Shown in pieces: positions 23,519 through 31,597 of a stretch of DNA of 64,000 nt. Positions within the stretch are counted from its first letter, which is position 1, and each line of letters begins with the position of its first letter. The stretch is from JADJVL01 sp046331545. GTDB taxonomy: Bacteria > Acidobacteriota > Holophagae > Holophagales > Holophagaceae. The notes beneath the pieces are model-generated. The model was not told the DNA's origin. It did no database searches and was given only the letters and a program-made list of their open reading frames with translations. The stretch spans positions 682,001 through 746,000 of the forward strand of contig JAXLQR010000002.1 in assembly GCA_046331545.1 (NCBI GenBank). The letters are read 5' to 3'. The position numbers and the translations under genes were made by a program.

Positions 23519-24475
23519 ATGCTCCCGCCCCCGGCCTCCCTCCAGGCGCCCCCACCCGACGCGAAGGCCTCCAGCCTCCCCGAGGCGGAGGAACGCGTCC
23601 TGGCGGCCTTCGACCAGGGCCTCCCCCCGCCGGCCGTGAAGGTCCCCTCCCGGGACCGGGCGGCGCTGGCCTGGCTCGTGGCCCAGGCGTCCCCGGCGGG
23701 GCCCGCCCCGGTCGCCCCGCCCTTCCCGAAGGGCAGCCCCCTGGCACGGGAGGCCAAGGCCTGGCGGGACTTCCTGGCGAGCCGACCCGACCGGCAGGCC
23801 GAGGCGCTGGCGGGGCTGCCCCTCGCGCACACCGGCACGCAGCTCGCGCTCTGGCGCTGGCTGCAGTCCCGCGGACCCGACGGGCTCGCCGCGGGGCCGC
23901 GCCGCCTCGCCGAGGACCGCCTGGCCGCGAGTCCCGTCCCGCTGATCCGGGGCTACGCGCTGCGACACGCGCTCTGCTTCGCCGTCGCGGAGGGCGACGA
24001 GTCGAGGTTCCTCGACCTGCGGCGCCGCCATGACGTGGAGGAAGGCGACCTGTTCCGGTCCTTCCAGCGGCTGTTCTCCCTGGTCGGCGGACCCGCCCCG
24101 CGGGTCAGGCTCTATCGCCTGCCGGGCCTCGAGCTCCAGGACCTCTCCCTGGCCGACCTGGGCGGCCGCAGGATCTGGATGATGCCCCGGAGGGAGCGAC
24201 TGGAGGCCCTGCCCGCGGCGACCGCCTGGATCATCCCCAGCGCCTCGGGGAGCCAGGACGAGGGGGAACCCTCCCTGGACCCGCAGGCCCGGGAAGAGGC
24301 GGAGGGCCATGCCCGGCTGCTCCGGGAGGCGGGGCGCCAGGCCTGGTTCGCGGCCAGCCGCGCCCCCTTCGAGGCCCTCGGGCTGATGTACTTCCCGCTC
24401 CAGATCGACCTCGACGTGGAGGGCCGCGTCCAGCGGATCCGCATGGGGGACGCCGCGCCGCTGGCCCCGGAGTGA
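23519..24475 (+). CDS. hypothetical protein
   Basis: 318 aa, GC-rich and Ala/Pro/Arg-rich, no signal peptide or membrane segment. The ATG at 23519 follows an AGGA-like element (cgaggaccc). A helical part at about 90-190 (LALWRWLQSRGPDGLAAGPR, LIRGYALRHALCFAVAEGDE) precedes a more mixed C-terminal half (VRLYRLPGLELQDLSLADLG, GRRIWMMPRRERLEALPAAT, then FEALGLMYFPLQIDLDVEGR). It is intact and plausible as a gene in codon usage and position (divergent from pyrF, convergent with the aminopeptidase), but I recognise no family. Confidence 0.7.
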   Translation: MLPPPASLQAPPPDAKASSLPEAEERVLAAFDQGLPPPAVKVPSRDRAALAWLVAQASPAGPAPVAPPFPKGSPLAREAKAWRDFLASRPDRQAEALAGLPLAHTGTQLALWRWLQSRGPDGLAAGPRRLAEDRLAASPVPLIRGYALRHALCFAVAEGDESRFLDLRRRHDVEEGDLFRSFQRLFSLVGGPAPRVRLYRLPGLELQDLSLADLGGRRIWMMPRRERLEALPAATAWIIPSASGSQDEGEPSLDPQAREEAEGHARLLREAGRQAWFAASRAPFEALGLMYFPLQIDLDVEGRVQRIRMGDAAPLAPE

Positions 24476-24518
24476 GGCTCCCCACCCGGCCGCGGCCCGC
24501 GCGGAACGGGCCCGGGGA

Positions 24519-26507
24519 TCAGCCGAGGCCCAGGGACTGCAGGGCGCCGGTGAAGGCTCCCCACGCGAGCTGGGACCAGTAGTGGAAGCCGCGGCCCGGC
24601 GCCCTCTGGACCCAGCTCGCGTGCAGGCGGTCCTTGAGCATGGGGTAGTTGCCGTCCGGATCCAGCACCACGGCCGTCACGGGGCTGGGGAACTCGAAGG
24701 AGGCCCAGCGCTCGCGGCCGTCCCAGACCAGGCGCTGCTCGCTGCGGTCCTCGAGGCGCACCCAGACCGTGACCGGGACCGAGATGCCGCCCTTGCGTTC
24801 CAGCACCAGCCTTCCCCGCCGGCCGGGCGCCACCTGCTGGGGCGCGGCGAACTTCATCTCCTGGCCCGCCTCCATCCAGCCGCCCGCCTCGACCGGCAGG
24901 TTCTCGACCCGGTGGATGCGCATGTCGAGCACGTCGGTGCCCTCCACGAAGTCCCGCCAGAAGGCGCCGAGGTCCCGGCCGCTCACGCGCTCGGCGATCC
25001 GGCGGAAGTCGAGGGCCGTGGGATGGCGGAACCTGGACTCCTGGGCGTAGGCGCGCATCACGGCCTCCATCACCGGCCTGCCGAGGAGGGCCTCGAGCTG
25101 GTTGAGCGCCATCGTGGGCTTGGCGTAGGCGATCCGGAAGTAGCTGCCGGTGTCGCGGGTGAGGAACCCGAAGCGCGTCAGCGGGTCCACGGAGGGATCA
25201 TCCCAGTACCCCGCGAGCTCGCCGAAGTCGGTCTCGACGGTGAAGCGCCGGGACCCTAAAAGGGTGTGGTAGTGGCTCCGCATCGCCTTGTGGGTGAACC
25301 AGCTGTTGAAGCCCTCGTCCAGCCAGGGTTCCTCGAATTCGTTGCTCGCGAGCATGCCGTAGAAGTACTGGTGCCCGAACTCGTGGACCGTGACCACCTC
25401 CGGCTCGAAGCGGAGCTGGAAGGGATCGAAGCGGACGCTGCTCGCGGTGATGAGCGTCGGGTACTCCATGCCGTCGGCGCCGCTCGCGCCCTCAGGGACG
25501 TCCACCACCGTGAGCACAGGGTACGGGTACTTGAAGTACCATTCGGCGCTGAGCCGGAGCGCGGCCTCCGTGGCCTCCTGCTGGCGCCGGAGGTTCGCGA
25601 GGCGCTCCGGCTGGTAGAAGTAGAACACCTGGGTGCCCCGGTACTCCGTGCGCTTGTAGCCCCAGGCGCGCTTGTTCATCACGGCCCAGGCGAAGTCGTG
25701 CACGTCCTCGGCGTGGAGGTTCCAGATGAAGTTCGTGGGGCGCCTGGGGTCCGGCCGCGCGTCGTACTGGACCTTGTCCTCCCCCGTGTAGGGCACGGAG
25801 GTGCCCGTGTGCGCGAGGCGCAGCAGGTTCGGCAGGCTCAGTTCCACGTCGTAGGTCCCGAAGTCGGAGAAGAACTCGGTGTTGGCGTGGTAGGCGTGGC
25901 AGTTCCAGCGATCGCCCTGGTAGACCCCCACCTTCGGGAACCACTGCCCGGCCATCAGGAAGGTGGAGCGCTGGGGGCTTTCGCCGCCGGCCCAGCCGCT
26001 GCGGGCGAACACCTTCGGGAACCGGCTCTGCCAGGCGATCTCGAGGGTGATGCTCTCCCCGGGCTTCACGGCCCTGGGCAGCTTCACCCAGTAGACGGTC
26101 TCGTCCTCCCCCGGATGGCCCTTGAGCGGCGCGCCGTCGAGCTTCACCGACTTGAGCCGGCAGTATCCCCAGGAGCCGGCGTCACCCTTCCGGCCGAGGG
26201 TGTCGCCCCGCAGCCTGCCCCCGCTCTCCTTCACGAAGAGGCTCTGGGGGCCCTTGAAGGCGTTGAGGTAGAGGTGGAGCGGGAACTCGTCGGTGGCGGC
26301 CGTGCCGGCGTTGCGCCAGGTGATGGACTCCTCCCCGTCCAGCACCTTCTCGGGCCAGTCGAGGACGGCCGAGATGCGGTAGTTGGCGATGCGCGGACTC
26401 AGGGGCTTCTCGAACCAGCGGGCGGGCGTCCAGGTCGGTTGCACCCCGGCCAGGGCCGGCCCCAGGGCGAGGGCCAGGGCCATCGTCAAGCTGCGCCGGA
26501 CATCCAT
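24519..26507 (-). CDS. M1 family zinc aminopeptidase, exported
   Basis: 662 aa from the ATG at 26507, which opens the signal peptide MDVRRSLTMALALALGPALAG; the upstream ATG at 26558 adds a non-signal leader. N-terminal beta domain (NYRISAVLDWPEKVLDGEES ITWRNAG), catalytic domain with HEFGH (His375, Glu376, His379) and the third zinc ligand Glu398 in EEPWLDEGFNSW, i.e. HExxH-x18-E. The exopeptidase GxMEN motif is replaced by GADGMEYPTL, as in Acidobacteria/Bacteroidetes M1-like proteins. The C-terminal part has a small beta domain. Probably a periplasmic peptidase in nutrient use, in line with the S46 peptidases at 55823-60038. Confidence 0.9.
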   Translation of the reverse strand: MDVRRSLTMALALALGPALAGVQPTWTPARWFEKPLSPRIANYRISAVLDWPEKVLDGEESITWRNAGTAATDEFPLHLYLNAFKGPQSLFVKESGGRLRGDTLGRKGDAGSWGYCRLKSVKLDGAPLKGHPGEDETVYWVKLPRAVKPGESITLEIAWQSRFPKVFARSGWAGGESPQRSTFLMAGQWFPKVGVYQGDRWNCHAYHANTEFFSDFGTYDVELSLPNLLRLAHTGTSVPYTGEDKVQYDARPDPRRPTNFIWNLHAEDVHDFAWAVMNKRAWGYKRTEYRGTQVFYFYQPERLANLRRQQEATEAALRLSAEWYFKYPYPVLTVVDVPEGASGADGMEYPTLITASSVRFDPFQLRFEPEVVTVHEFGHQYFYGMLASNEFEEPWLDEGFNSWFTHKAMRSHYHTLLGSRRFTVETDFGELAGYWDDPSVDPLTRFGFLTRDTGSYFRIAYAKPTMALNQLEALLGRPVMEAVMRAYAQESRFRHPTALDFRRIAERVSGRDLGAFWRDFVEGTDVLDMRIHRVENLPVEAGGWMEAGQEMKFAAPQQVAPGRRGRLVLERKGGISVPVTVWVRLEDRSEQRLVWDGRERWASFEFPSPVTAVVLDPDGNYPMLKDRLHASWVQRAPGRGFHYWSQLAWGAFTGALQSLGLG

Positions 26508-26549
26508 GCCGCTGCTCCAGGAAAGCCCCACCCTAGCGCATTTCGGCCG

Positions 26550-26567
26550 TTGCCACACGGCGGGGGA

Positions 26568-26577
<10 letters not shown>
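26550..26577 (+). promoter_or_regulatory. tRNA-fMet promoter (left copy)
   Basis: TTGCCA at 26550-26555 and TATACT at 26572-26577, spacer 16 nt, 11 nt before the tRNA. The right-hand tRNA copy keeps the same -10 (34195-34200) but has no -35-like hexamer, so the left promoter looks native. Confidence 0.6.
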
Positions 26578-26666
<89 letters not shown>

Positions 26667-26680
26667 ACGCGATGTGAAGA

Positions 26681-26713
26681 AGCCCTTGAATCTCAACGAT
26701 TCAGGGGCTTTTC
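26681..26713 (+). terminator. terminator after the left tRNA-fMet
   Basis: AGCCCTTGAATC-tcaac-GATTCAGGGGCT (12-bp stem with one G-T pair) followed by TTTTC. It belongs to the island side of the left junction, so the element appears to bring its own terminator for the tRNA. Confidence 0.7.
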
Positions 26714-26875
26714 GCTGCCTGGGAAAGACCATTGCCGCCCTAGCGGGTTCACCTCCAATTGTACGGCTTTCGGGGGCTCGCTGCACAACTACAACACAAC
26801 TCTTTCGCCCGGAAACCCGCGCCATCCCTAGGTCTAGAAGATACGGGGGTGGGGTTTTCTAGATCCTGCGGTCAC

Positions 26876-28567
26876 TTAAAACCCGTCAGGTGGGCACCTC
26901 ACCGAGGAATCAAGGCTCCGGCATTGTCTTTGGAAGCCTGTTGCCGAAGTACCGATGGGGTCTGGCAGGCAGGGTGCCGGACGGTTTGACTTCCGAGGCT
27001 GCCACGACGACTCCCTCGCGGGTTCACATGGGGTCATTCCAGGCATCGGGGGCTCTTCCTCCTGATGCTGGATGCTCCCGTGGTCTCCACGGAATTCAGA
27101 CTCAAACCGTTGTACTCCCCCGTAATAACTTAGCCGCCAGCGTGGTGTTGTATAAAGGGGGATAGAGCATGGGGGTAGCTCTACGGGGTAGGTTCTGGAC
27201 TCTGTAGGAGTCACTGTTGGTGAAGCTTGCTGCCTGAATCTGATCCTCCCTGCTTGCACCTGCATTCCGATCCAACGCAGGTATTGCCTGAATCTCTCTC
27301 CGCCTATGCCGTTGCTGCCTTCTACGGTCCGTAGCCAATAGTTCACGTCTTGCAGGACTGTTGCGAAATCTGTTTGATCCAGCACCTCAACGGATAGCTC
27401 TCTGAAGCCCCTAGAAATCCTTCCGAAGTCGTCAAACTTAGCCTTCAATCGAGCCTGACGCTTCCGTTCGTTGGCAGCCAATCCCTTACGTTTCTGACGT
27501 GCAACGGCTCTGCTGAGGTCAGGTGCTACCCAGCCTGGAACGCAATCTGCCGCTTGGTTGAGTGTGCTGTAGCCGCTTGGTTCGACCGCCTTCCGAATGA
27601 ACTCCGCAACTTCTGGCTTCCTCCACGGGTAGGGCTTCCCGAAAGAGTCCTTGCACCTTGGATTGAAGTTCTCTTTCACAACAACCCACGAGTCGTGTTG
27701 GGAGAGTCCGAAGTGTTTGAGGAGATTGCAGAGGAGCTTGAGCAGAGCCGAGTGAGGCTTTGATCCCTGAATGCTTGGCGGAGCACTACGTTCGGCGTAC
27801 CTCCGTGCTCTCTTTAGCCGCTCATCGTAGTGCAGACTGCTCAGGGGTGAAGCGAAGGAGCCTGGTTTCGGGCGCCGCTTCGACAGCTTCAGATTTGCTG
27901 AATTCAGCAATTTCTTTACTGCCTTTGGCTGTCGGACGACCATCGCAGGGCAAATATCCCGTGGGTCAACGTGAGGCAGTTGGGACGTGAGGCTCAGAAG
28001 GCTCCCCAGCAGCCCAGAAACCGCCCCAGGATCGTCGGAAGCGACTCGCCCATGGATCTCCAGCACCTTGTTCGGGGACCACGGCAGAACAACGATCCCG
28101 GACGTTTTCACGTCGATTGACGGTGTGCCATTCTCCGGTCTGAGGTATCTCGTGTTCGACTTGAACGGAGGCAGTCCAGGAGCCAAGAGACAGTAGACAT
28201 GGACACCACGCTTACCCCGCACCTTGAAAAGGCTGGAAACTCCACGCTCGGCTAGCCACGACTCACCCTGTTGGTCGTCACAATCGAAGACAACCAGAGA
28301 AGCCGGTGGGGAATCGAGACCCTTTCCGCTGTGCCAGAGCGAAAGACCGACACCGCCACCACACTCAAGGTGCGGGAGGATTTGATCGCTGGTTTGGAAC
28401 AAGGATTGTCGGATGGAGCGCCCGAACGGGGGATGCTTGCCAGCGTTGGTGCAGGAAGCCCCATTCCGGCAAGTACAGACGCCTTGGGAGTCAATGGGCT
28501 GCAATTTCAATAATTTAAATCCCATTTCGAAGAGATATGTAAAGAACAGATACTTAGCGTCAGGCAC
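26876..28567 (-). CDS. primase-polymerase (prim-pol) family protein
   Basis: 563 aa. The first 200 residues match the archaeo-eukaryotic primase-like 'bifunctional DNA primase/polymerase' domain. The zinc-like opening VCTCRNGASCTNAGKHP (Cys31, Cys33, Cys39; GKHP 43-46) is followed by catalytic VVFDCDD (Asp95, Asp97), His123 in KRGVHVYCLLAPG, and IDVKTSGIVVLPWSP (151-165). The rest is basic and helical (RKGLAANERKRQARLKAKFD). No helicase motif is seen. Such proteins start replication of plasmids, phages and satellites. Monocistronic on the minus strand, with a 209-bp non-coding tail between it and the left tRNA. The last about 60 residues look low-complexity. Confidence 0.75.
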   Translation of the reverse strand: MPDAKYLFFTYLFEMGFKLLKLQPIDSQGVCTCRNGASCTNAGKHPPFGRSIRQSLFQTSDQILPHLECGGGVGLSLWHSGKGLDSPPASLVVFDCDDQQGESWLAERGVSSLFKVRGKRGVHVYCLLAPGLPPFKSNTRYLRPENGTPSIDVKTSGIVVLPWSPNKVLEIHGRVASDDPGAVSGLLGSLLSLTSQLPHVDPRDICPAMVVRQPKAVKKLLNSANLKLSKRRPKPGSFASPLSSLHYDERLKRARRYAERSAPPSIQGSKPHSALLKLLCNLLKHFGLSQHDSWVVVKENFNPRCKDSFGKPYPWRKPEVAEFIRKAVEPSGYSTLNQAADCVPGWVAPDLSRAVARQKRKGLAANERKRQARLKAKFDDFGRISRGFRELSVEVLDQTDFATVLQDVNYWLRTVEGSNGIGGERFRQYLRWIGMQVQAGRIRFRQQASPTVTPTESRTYPVELPPCSIPLYTTPRWRLSYYGGVQRFESEFRGDHGSIQHQEEEPPMPGMTPCEPARESSWQPRKSNRPAPCLPDPIGTSATGFQRQCRSLDSSVRCPPDGF

Positions 28568-28649
28568 GATTAGTCCTCCTTACGCTTCTCTGTCAAACAA
28601 AAGAATCAATCGCCGAGTGCTCACACCACTCAGAGGTTCGTTAATATGT

Positions 28650-28677
28650 TTAATGTTGCTATATTTACTCTTATATT
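28650..28677 (+). promoter_or_regulatory. possible promoter for the HTH-nuclease genes
   Basis: The 205-bp gap between the divergent prim-pol and HTH genes is very AT-rich. TTAATG at 28650-28655 and TATATT at 28672-28677 (16-nt spacer) face the HTH gene, about 95 nt from its GTG. Several other TATA-like words are present, so this is one choice among several. Confidence 0.32.
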
Positions 28678-28772
28678 CGATGAGTCCTAGGCGGGTGTCT
28701 CAGGAGTTCTATTGTTTGCCCTAGTAAGTGAAGGATGCTCACTACAGAGCTTCCTCAGCTTAAGGAGCAAAG

Positions 28773-28970
28773 GTGAGAGAAATTGATTCTACCGCTGATA
28801 TTAAACCGCTTTACACAATTCTGGAGACAGCGGAATTGCTTGGCATTGGGGTTGGGGCTGTACGTGCGTTGCTTGGGCGGGAACGTCTAGAAGGAGTGCG
28901 AACTGACAAACGATGGAGGTGGGTGCTCGGCGCTTCCATCCGCCGCTTCATAGCTGGGAGGCAGCAATGA
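28773..28970 (+). CDS. small HTH (excisionase/MerR-like) DNA-binding protein
   Basis: 65 aa from a GTG with RBS AAGGAG 7-8 nt upstream. Sequence YTILETAELLGIGVGAVRAL followed by LGRERLEGVRTDKRWRWVLG is the helix-turn-helix plus wing of the excisionase/HTH_17 class: 'T-x-x-E-x-A-x-x-L-G-x-x-x-x-x-V-R-x-L'. It ends FIAGRQQ. The next gene starts inside its stop (ATGA), so both are made together. Candidate excisionase for the island integrase or repressor of the divergent prim-pol gene. Confidence 0.72.
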   Translation: MREIDSTADIKPLYTILETAELLGIGVGAVRALLGRERLEGVRTDKRWRWVLGASIRRFIAGRQQ

Positions 28971-29227
28971 TTGAGATCAAGAAACTCCCATTCCAAACGT
29001 GGTGCTGGCTCCAGGAGGCGTCCGTCGATGAAGACAATCAGTTCCCGGTGCATACAGCAGCGAGGGTCTTAGGAGTGTCTATCGAGCAGGTAGTGGGTTG
29101 GATTAACTCTGGGGCGCTCGACTCGTTATCGCCATTTGATGTTGAACGTGCTTACTTGAATCCTCCGGAGCAGGGAATTGCGCCACAACGGGTCAACCCG
29201 AAGACTGGCGGGATCGAAACAATCTGA
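28967..29227 (+). CDS. small HTH-like protein
   Basis: 86 aa from the ATG at 28967, overlapping the previous gene by 4 nt. N-terminal MIEIKKLPFQTWCWLQEASV, then a second HTH-like segment: FPVHTAARVLGVSIEQVVGW INSGALDSL. This fits an excisionase-type 'T-A-x-x-L-G-V-x-x-x-x-V-x-x-x-I-x-x-G-x-L' helix-turn-helix. The C-terminus is Pro/Gly-rich (NPPEQGIAPQRVNPKTGG). Together with the preceding gene it forms a two-gene DNA-binding unit. No family is certain. Confidence 0.6.
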   Translation: MIEIKKLPFQTWCWLQEASVDEDNQFPVHTAARVLGVSIEQVVGWINSGALDSLSPFDVERAYLNPPEQGIAPQRVNPKTGGIETI

Positions 29228-29306
29228 GTCTCAGTACGGCTCGCCTATACGCAGCCAACCCGGGGGTCCCTGGGGCAACTAGAGACTCTGCTCACATGGT
29301 TGAGCC

Positions 29307-29333
29307 TGCCCTTCTTGTGTATGGTGAAGGGCA
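29307..29333 (+). promoter_or_regulatory. inverted repeat upstream of the nuclease pair
   Basis: TGCCCTTC-ttgtgtatggt-GAAGGGCA, a perfect 8-bp inverted repeat, ends 22 nt before the start of the first nuclease gene and just before its RBS (AAGGGAG at 29344-29350). It could be an operator or an RNA hairpin controlling the nuclease genes. No T-run, so it is not a normal terminator. Confidence 0.4.
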
Positions 29334-29355
29334 ACAACTAACCAAGGGAGATCCC

Positions 29356-30429
29356 ATGGATTTTCTGGATGAGCTTCGGCTTCTCGCTTCCCGCGTCACG
29401 AGTCAAGCGGGACACCTCCAGACAGAGGAGGCAACCAAGAACGCATTGGTCCTGCCCTTCATCAAGGCGCTTGGCTTCGATGTTTTCGATCCGACCGAAG
29501 TTCGACCAGAACTCAACGCTGATGTTGGCGTGAAGAAGGGTGAAAAGGTTGATTACGCGATTCTCCGAGATGGGAAGCCCATCATCATCATGGAGTGCAA
29601 GAAGTACGGAACCGACCTGCAAAAGGTCCAACCAACACAGCTATTTCGTTACTTCAGCGTGACGGAGACCAGATTCGGTGTCCTCACCAATGGGACGCAC
29701 TACTTCTTCTTCACGGATCTAGACCAGCCCAACATGATGGATAGCAAGCCGTTCCTCGAATTCAATCTTCTTGATTTCAAAGACCAAGACGCTGACGAGC
29801 TTAAGAAATTCACGAAGGCAAGCTTTGATGTCAGCAATATTCTCTCTACCGCTACCGATCTGAAGTACACCAAACAAATTCAGAGGGTGCTCAATGAGTA
29901 CCTCCAAACGCCTCCAGAGGAGTTTGTTCGCCTGCTCGCAGGGAAGGTCTACAGCGGTCGGATGACTCAGGTAGTCAAAGACCAGTTCTCACAGTTGACG
30001 AAGCGCGCCTTCCAACAACTGGTCAACGACAAGATCAACGACCGCCTCAAAGTCGCTTTGGCTGATGGGAGTGGGACTCCAACCGATCCCCCAGAACCCG
30101 TCATTCCGCCCCAGGAGGAGGAAGAGAAAATCGTCACTACTCCCGAGGAGTGGGAAGCCTTCTACATCACTCGGGCGATCCTCCGAGAGATTACTGACCC
30201 GAAGAAGGTAGCTATCCGGGATGCCCAGAGCTATTGCGCTGTCCTCTTCGATGACAACAACCGGAAGCCAATTTGCAGGTTCTATTTCAATTCGAAGCAG
30301 AAGTGTGTGGGTGTCTTCGATCCACAAAAGAAGGAAACCAAGACGCCCATCAATGACCTGACGGATCTCTACACTCTGTCCGACAGCCTCAAAGCCGTGG
30401 CGAGCTTTTACAACAAGGGAACCGAGTAG
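29356..30429 (+). CDS. stand-alone HsdR-N-type restriction nuclease
   Basis: 357 aa from the ATG at 29356 with RBS AAGGGAG. The PD-(D/E)XK core is at about 20-130: TEEATKNALVLPFIKALGFD (Glu25), then KVDYAILRDGKPIIIMECKK (Asp66, Glu80, Lys82) and a TQLFRYFSVTETRFGVLTNG segment (the QxxxY-like motif of type I HsdR). A helical middle and a Pro-rich hinge (TPTDPPEPVIPPQEEEE) precede a C-terminal domain (EEWEAFYITRAILREITDPK, IRDAQSYCAVLFDDNNRKPI). The protein lacks the HsdR helicase, and no HsdM/HsdS is nearby. Known as a stand-alone 'type I restriction endonuclease' family in prophages and islands. Stop TAG is followed directly by the next ATG. Confidence 0.85.
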   Translation: MDFLDELRLLASRVTSQAGHLQTEEATKNALVLPFIKALGFDVFDPTEVRPELNADVGVKKGEKVDYAILRDGKPIIIMECKKYGTDLQKVQPTQLFRYFSVTETRFGVLTNGTHYFFFTDLDQPNMMDSKPFLEFNLLDFKDQDADELKKFTKASFDVSNILSTATDLKYTKQIQRVLNEYLQTPPEEFVRLLAGKVYSGRMTQVVKDQFSQLTKRAFQQLVNDKINDRLKVALADGSGTPTDPPEPVIPPQEEEEKIVTTPEEWEAFYITRAILREITDPKKVAIRDAQSYCAVLFDDNNRKPICRFYFNSKQKCVGVFDPQKKETKTPINDLTDLYTLSDSLKAVASFYNKGTE

Positions 30430-31203
30430 ATGCCAACCGGACTTGAGGAGGAAATGTTTGAAGCCGCGGTATTGGCGCTGAAGGATTCTATTTCTTCCAC
30501 ACCGAAAAAGGTTCGCCGGATGCGTCTTCGCTCTCTACTTACCAAGTTTGGATTCAAGATACGTACTGCCGAACGTGTCCTGAGGCTAGGCACCGCGCTC
30601 GCTGAAGTGGGGATTCATTCCGAGCCTCCAATTCACGAGTGCTTCCGTGATGATTGGTTGGTTCTGTCCATTCTAGAGTCTCCTGTTGTAGGCTCCGAAA
30701 CACTCAACCAATGGGATGAATGGTTCGATGAGATGGCAAGGAAGGAATTCTCAACAGAGAAGGAGGTTGAGATTCGCTTCATCGTGCCGTTGCTGGAACG
30801 GCTGGGGTATACAGAAGACGACCGTGCAGACGGATTTCCGATCGAGATCACTGTGGGGACGAAGCGGACCGTAGCGGAGGCGGACTTCGTTCTGTTCGAC
30901 GGACGGAATCGGAGCATGGACAACGCGCTACTCGTCATTGAGGCGAAGAGAGCCTCAAAGCGAGTGAGAGACCATGTAAGCCAGGCTCGCAGCTACGCCA
31001 TGTTCATGGGCACGCCCTACTACATGGTCACAAACGGGGACGACATCTTGGTTTTCCTCTACCAGAGCCCCTTGGAGGCGGATCATTTGGTCTTCAATGG
31101 GCATCGGGGTTCGCTGCGGGACTGTTTCCAAGAACTCTTTGGATTCATCGGGAAGCCCCAAGCCGCAGCCAAAAATATCGAGCGTCGGCAAATCCGGTCC
31201 TGA
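30430..31203 (+). CDS. second PD-(D/E)XK nuclease (HsdR-N-like)
   Basis: 257 aa, starting on the base after the previous stop, so the two are translationally coupled. N-terminal about 100 residues are helical (MRLRSLLTKFGFKIRTAERV, winged-helix-like). The nuclease core follows: FSTEKEVEIRFIVPLLERLG (Glu near 113), VAEADFVLFDG (Asp152), NALLVIEAKRAS (Glu171, Lys173), then HVSQARSYAMFMGTPYYMVT NGDDI with the Gln-Tyr motif of HsdR N-terminal domains. It is a different subfamily from the upstream nuclease, with little direct sequence similarity beyond the core. No methyltransferase is encoded nearby, so self/non-self discrimination must work otherwise. Confidence 0.8.
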   Translation: MPTGLEEEMFEAAVLALKDSISSTPKKVRRMRLRSLLTKFGFKIRTAERVLRLGTALAEVGIHSEPPIHECFRDDWLVLSILESPVVGSETLNQWDEWFDEMARKEFSTEKEVEIRFIVPLLERLGYTEDDRADGFPIEITVGTKRTVAEADFVLFDGRNRSMDNALLVIEAKRASKRVRDHVSQARSYAMFMGTPYYMVTNGDDILVFLYQSPLEADHLVFNGHRGSLRDCFQELFGFIGKPQAAAKNIERRQIRS

Positions 31204-31261
31204 CTCCAGAAAGCTCTACCGAGGCATCCTAGAGTGATCCAAGGATTGTCCAGGGGAAGCT

Positions 31262-31474
31262 ATGAATATGAAAAGTGAGCCGACTGCCGAGGAACTGAGT
31301 CAGATTCTGGTGGCAGCGGATGATGGGGCAGGTCGCCATATTCTTTTGGTGTCCCGAAGCGGGGAGGTACATCTCACGCTCCTACCGGCGAACATGGTCA
31401 CTGGTGCATGGGACGAACAGAATCATTCGGTTTACCAATTTAGTTCAGAAACTTACCAACCTGGAACTGGCTAA
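31262..31474 (+). CDS. small hypothetical protein after the nuclease pair
   Basis: 70 aa with a good RBS (CAGGGGAAGCT before ATG). Sequence begins MNMKSEPTAEELSQILVAAD and has a beta-like centre GRHILLVSRSGEVHLTLLPA; it is acidic overall. It follows the second nuclease by 58 nt on the same strand and could be an accessory or inhibitor of the nucleases, which is a guess from position. No family recognised. Confidence 0.5.
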   Translation: MNMKSEPTAEELSQILVAADDGAGRHILLVSRSGEVHLTLLPANMVTGAWDEQNHSVYQFSSETYQPGTG

Positions 31475-31597
31475 GTAGGATCCACGACAGCAGAGAATCC
31501 TTCTTATGCAATAAAGGTGTTTGAATGGTTGCAGTTTCATTGGAAGGAAGGTTCCCTTGGGATGATGGATTACTGATGAATAATAGTATGAAATATC

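Noticed and set aside
24476..24518. Terminator-like GGCCCG...CGGGCC between convergent genes
   Set aside because: Only a 6-bp stem in GC-rich sequence, not distinguishable from chance.
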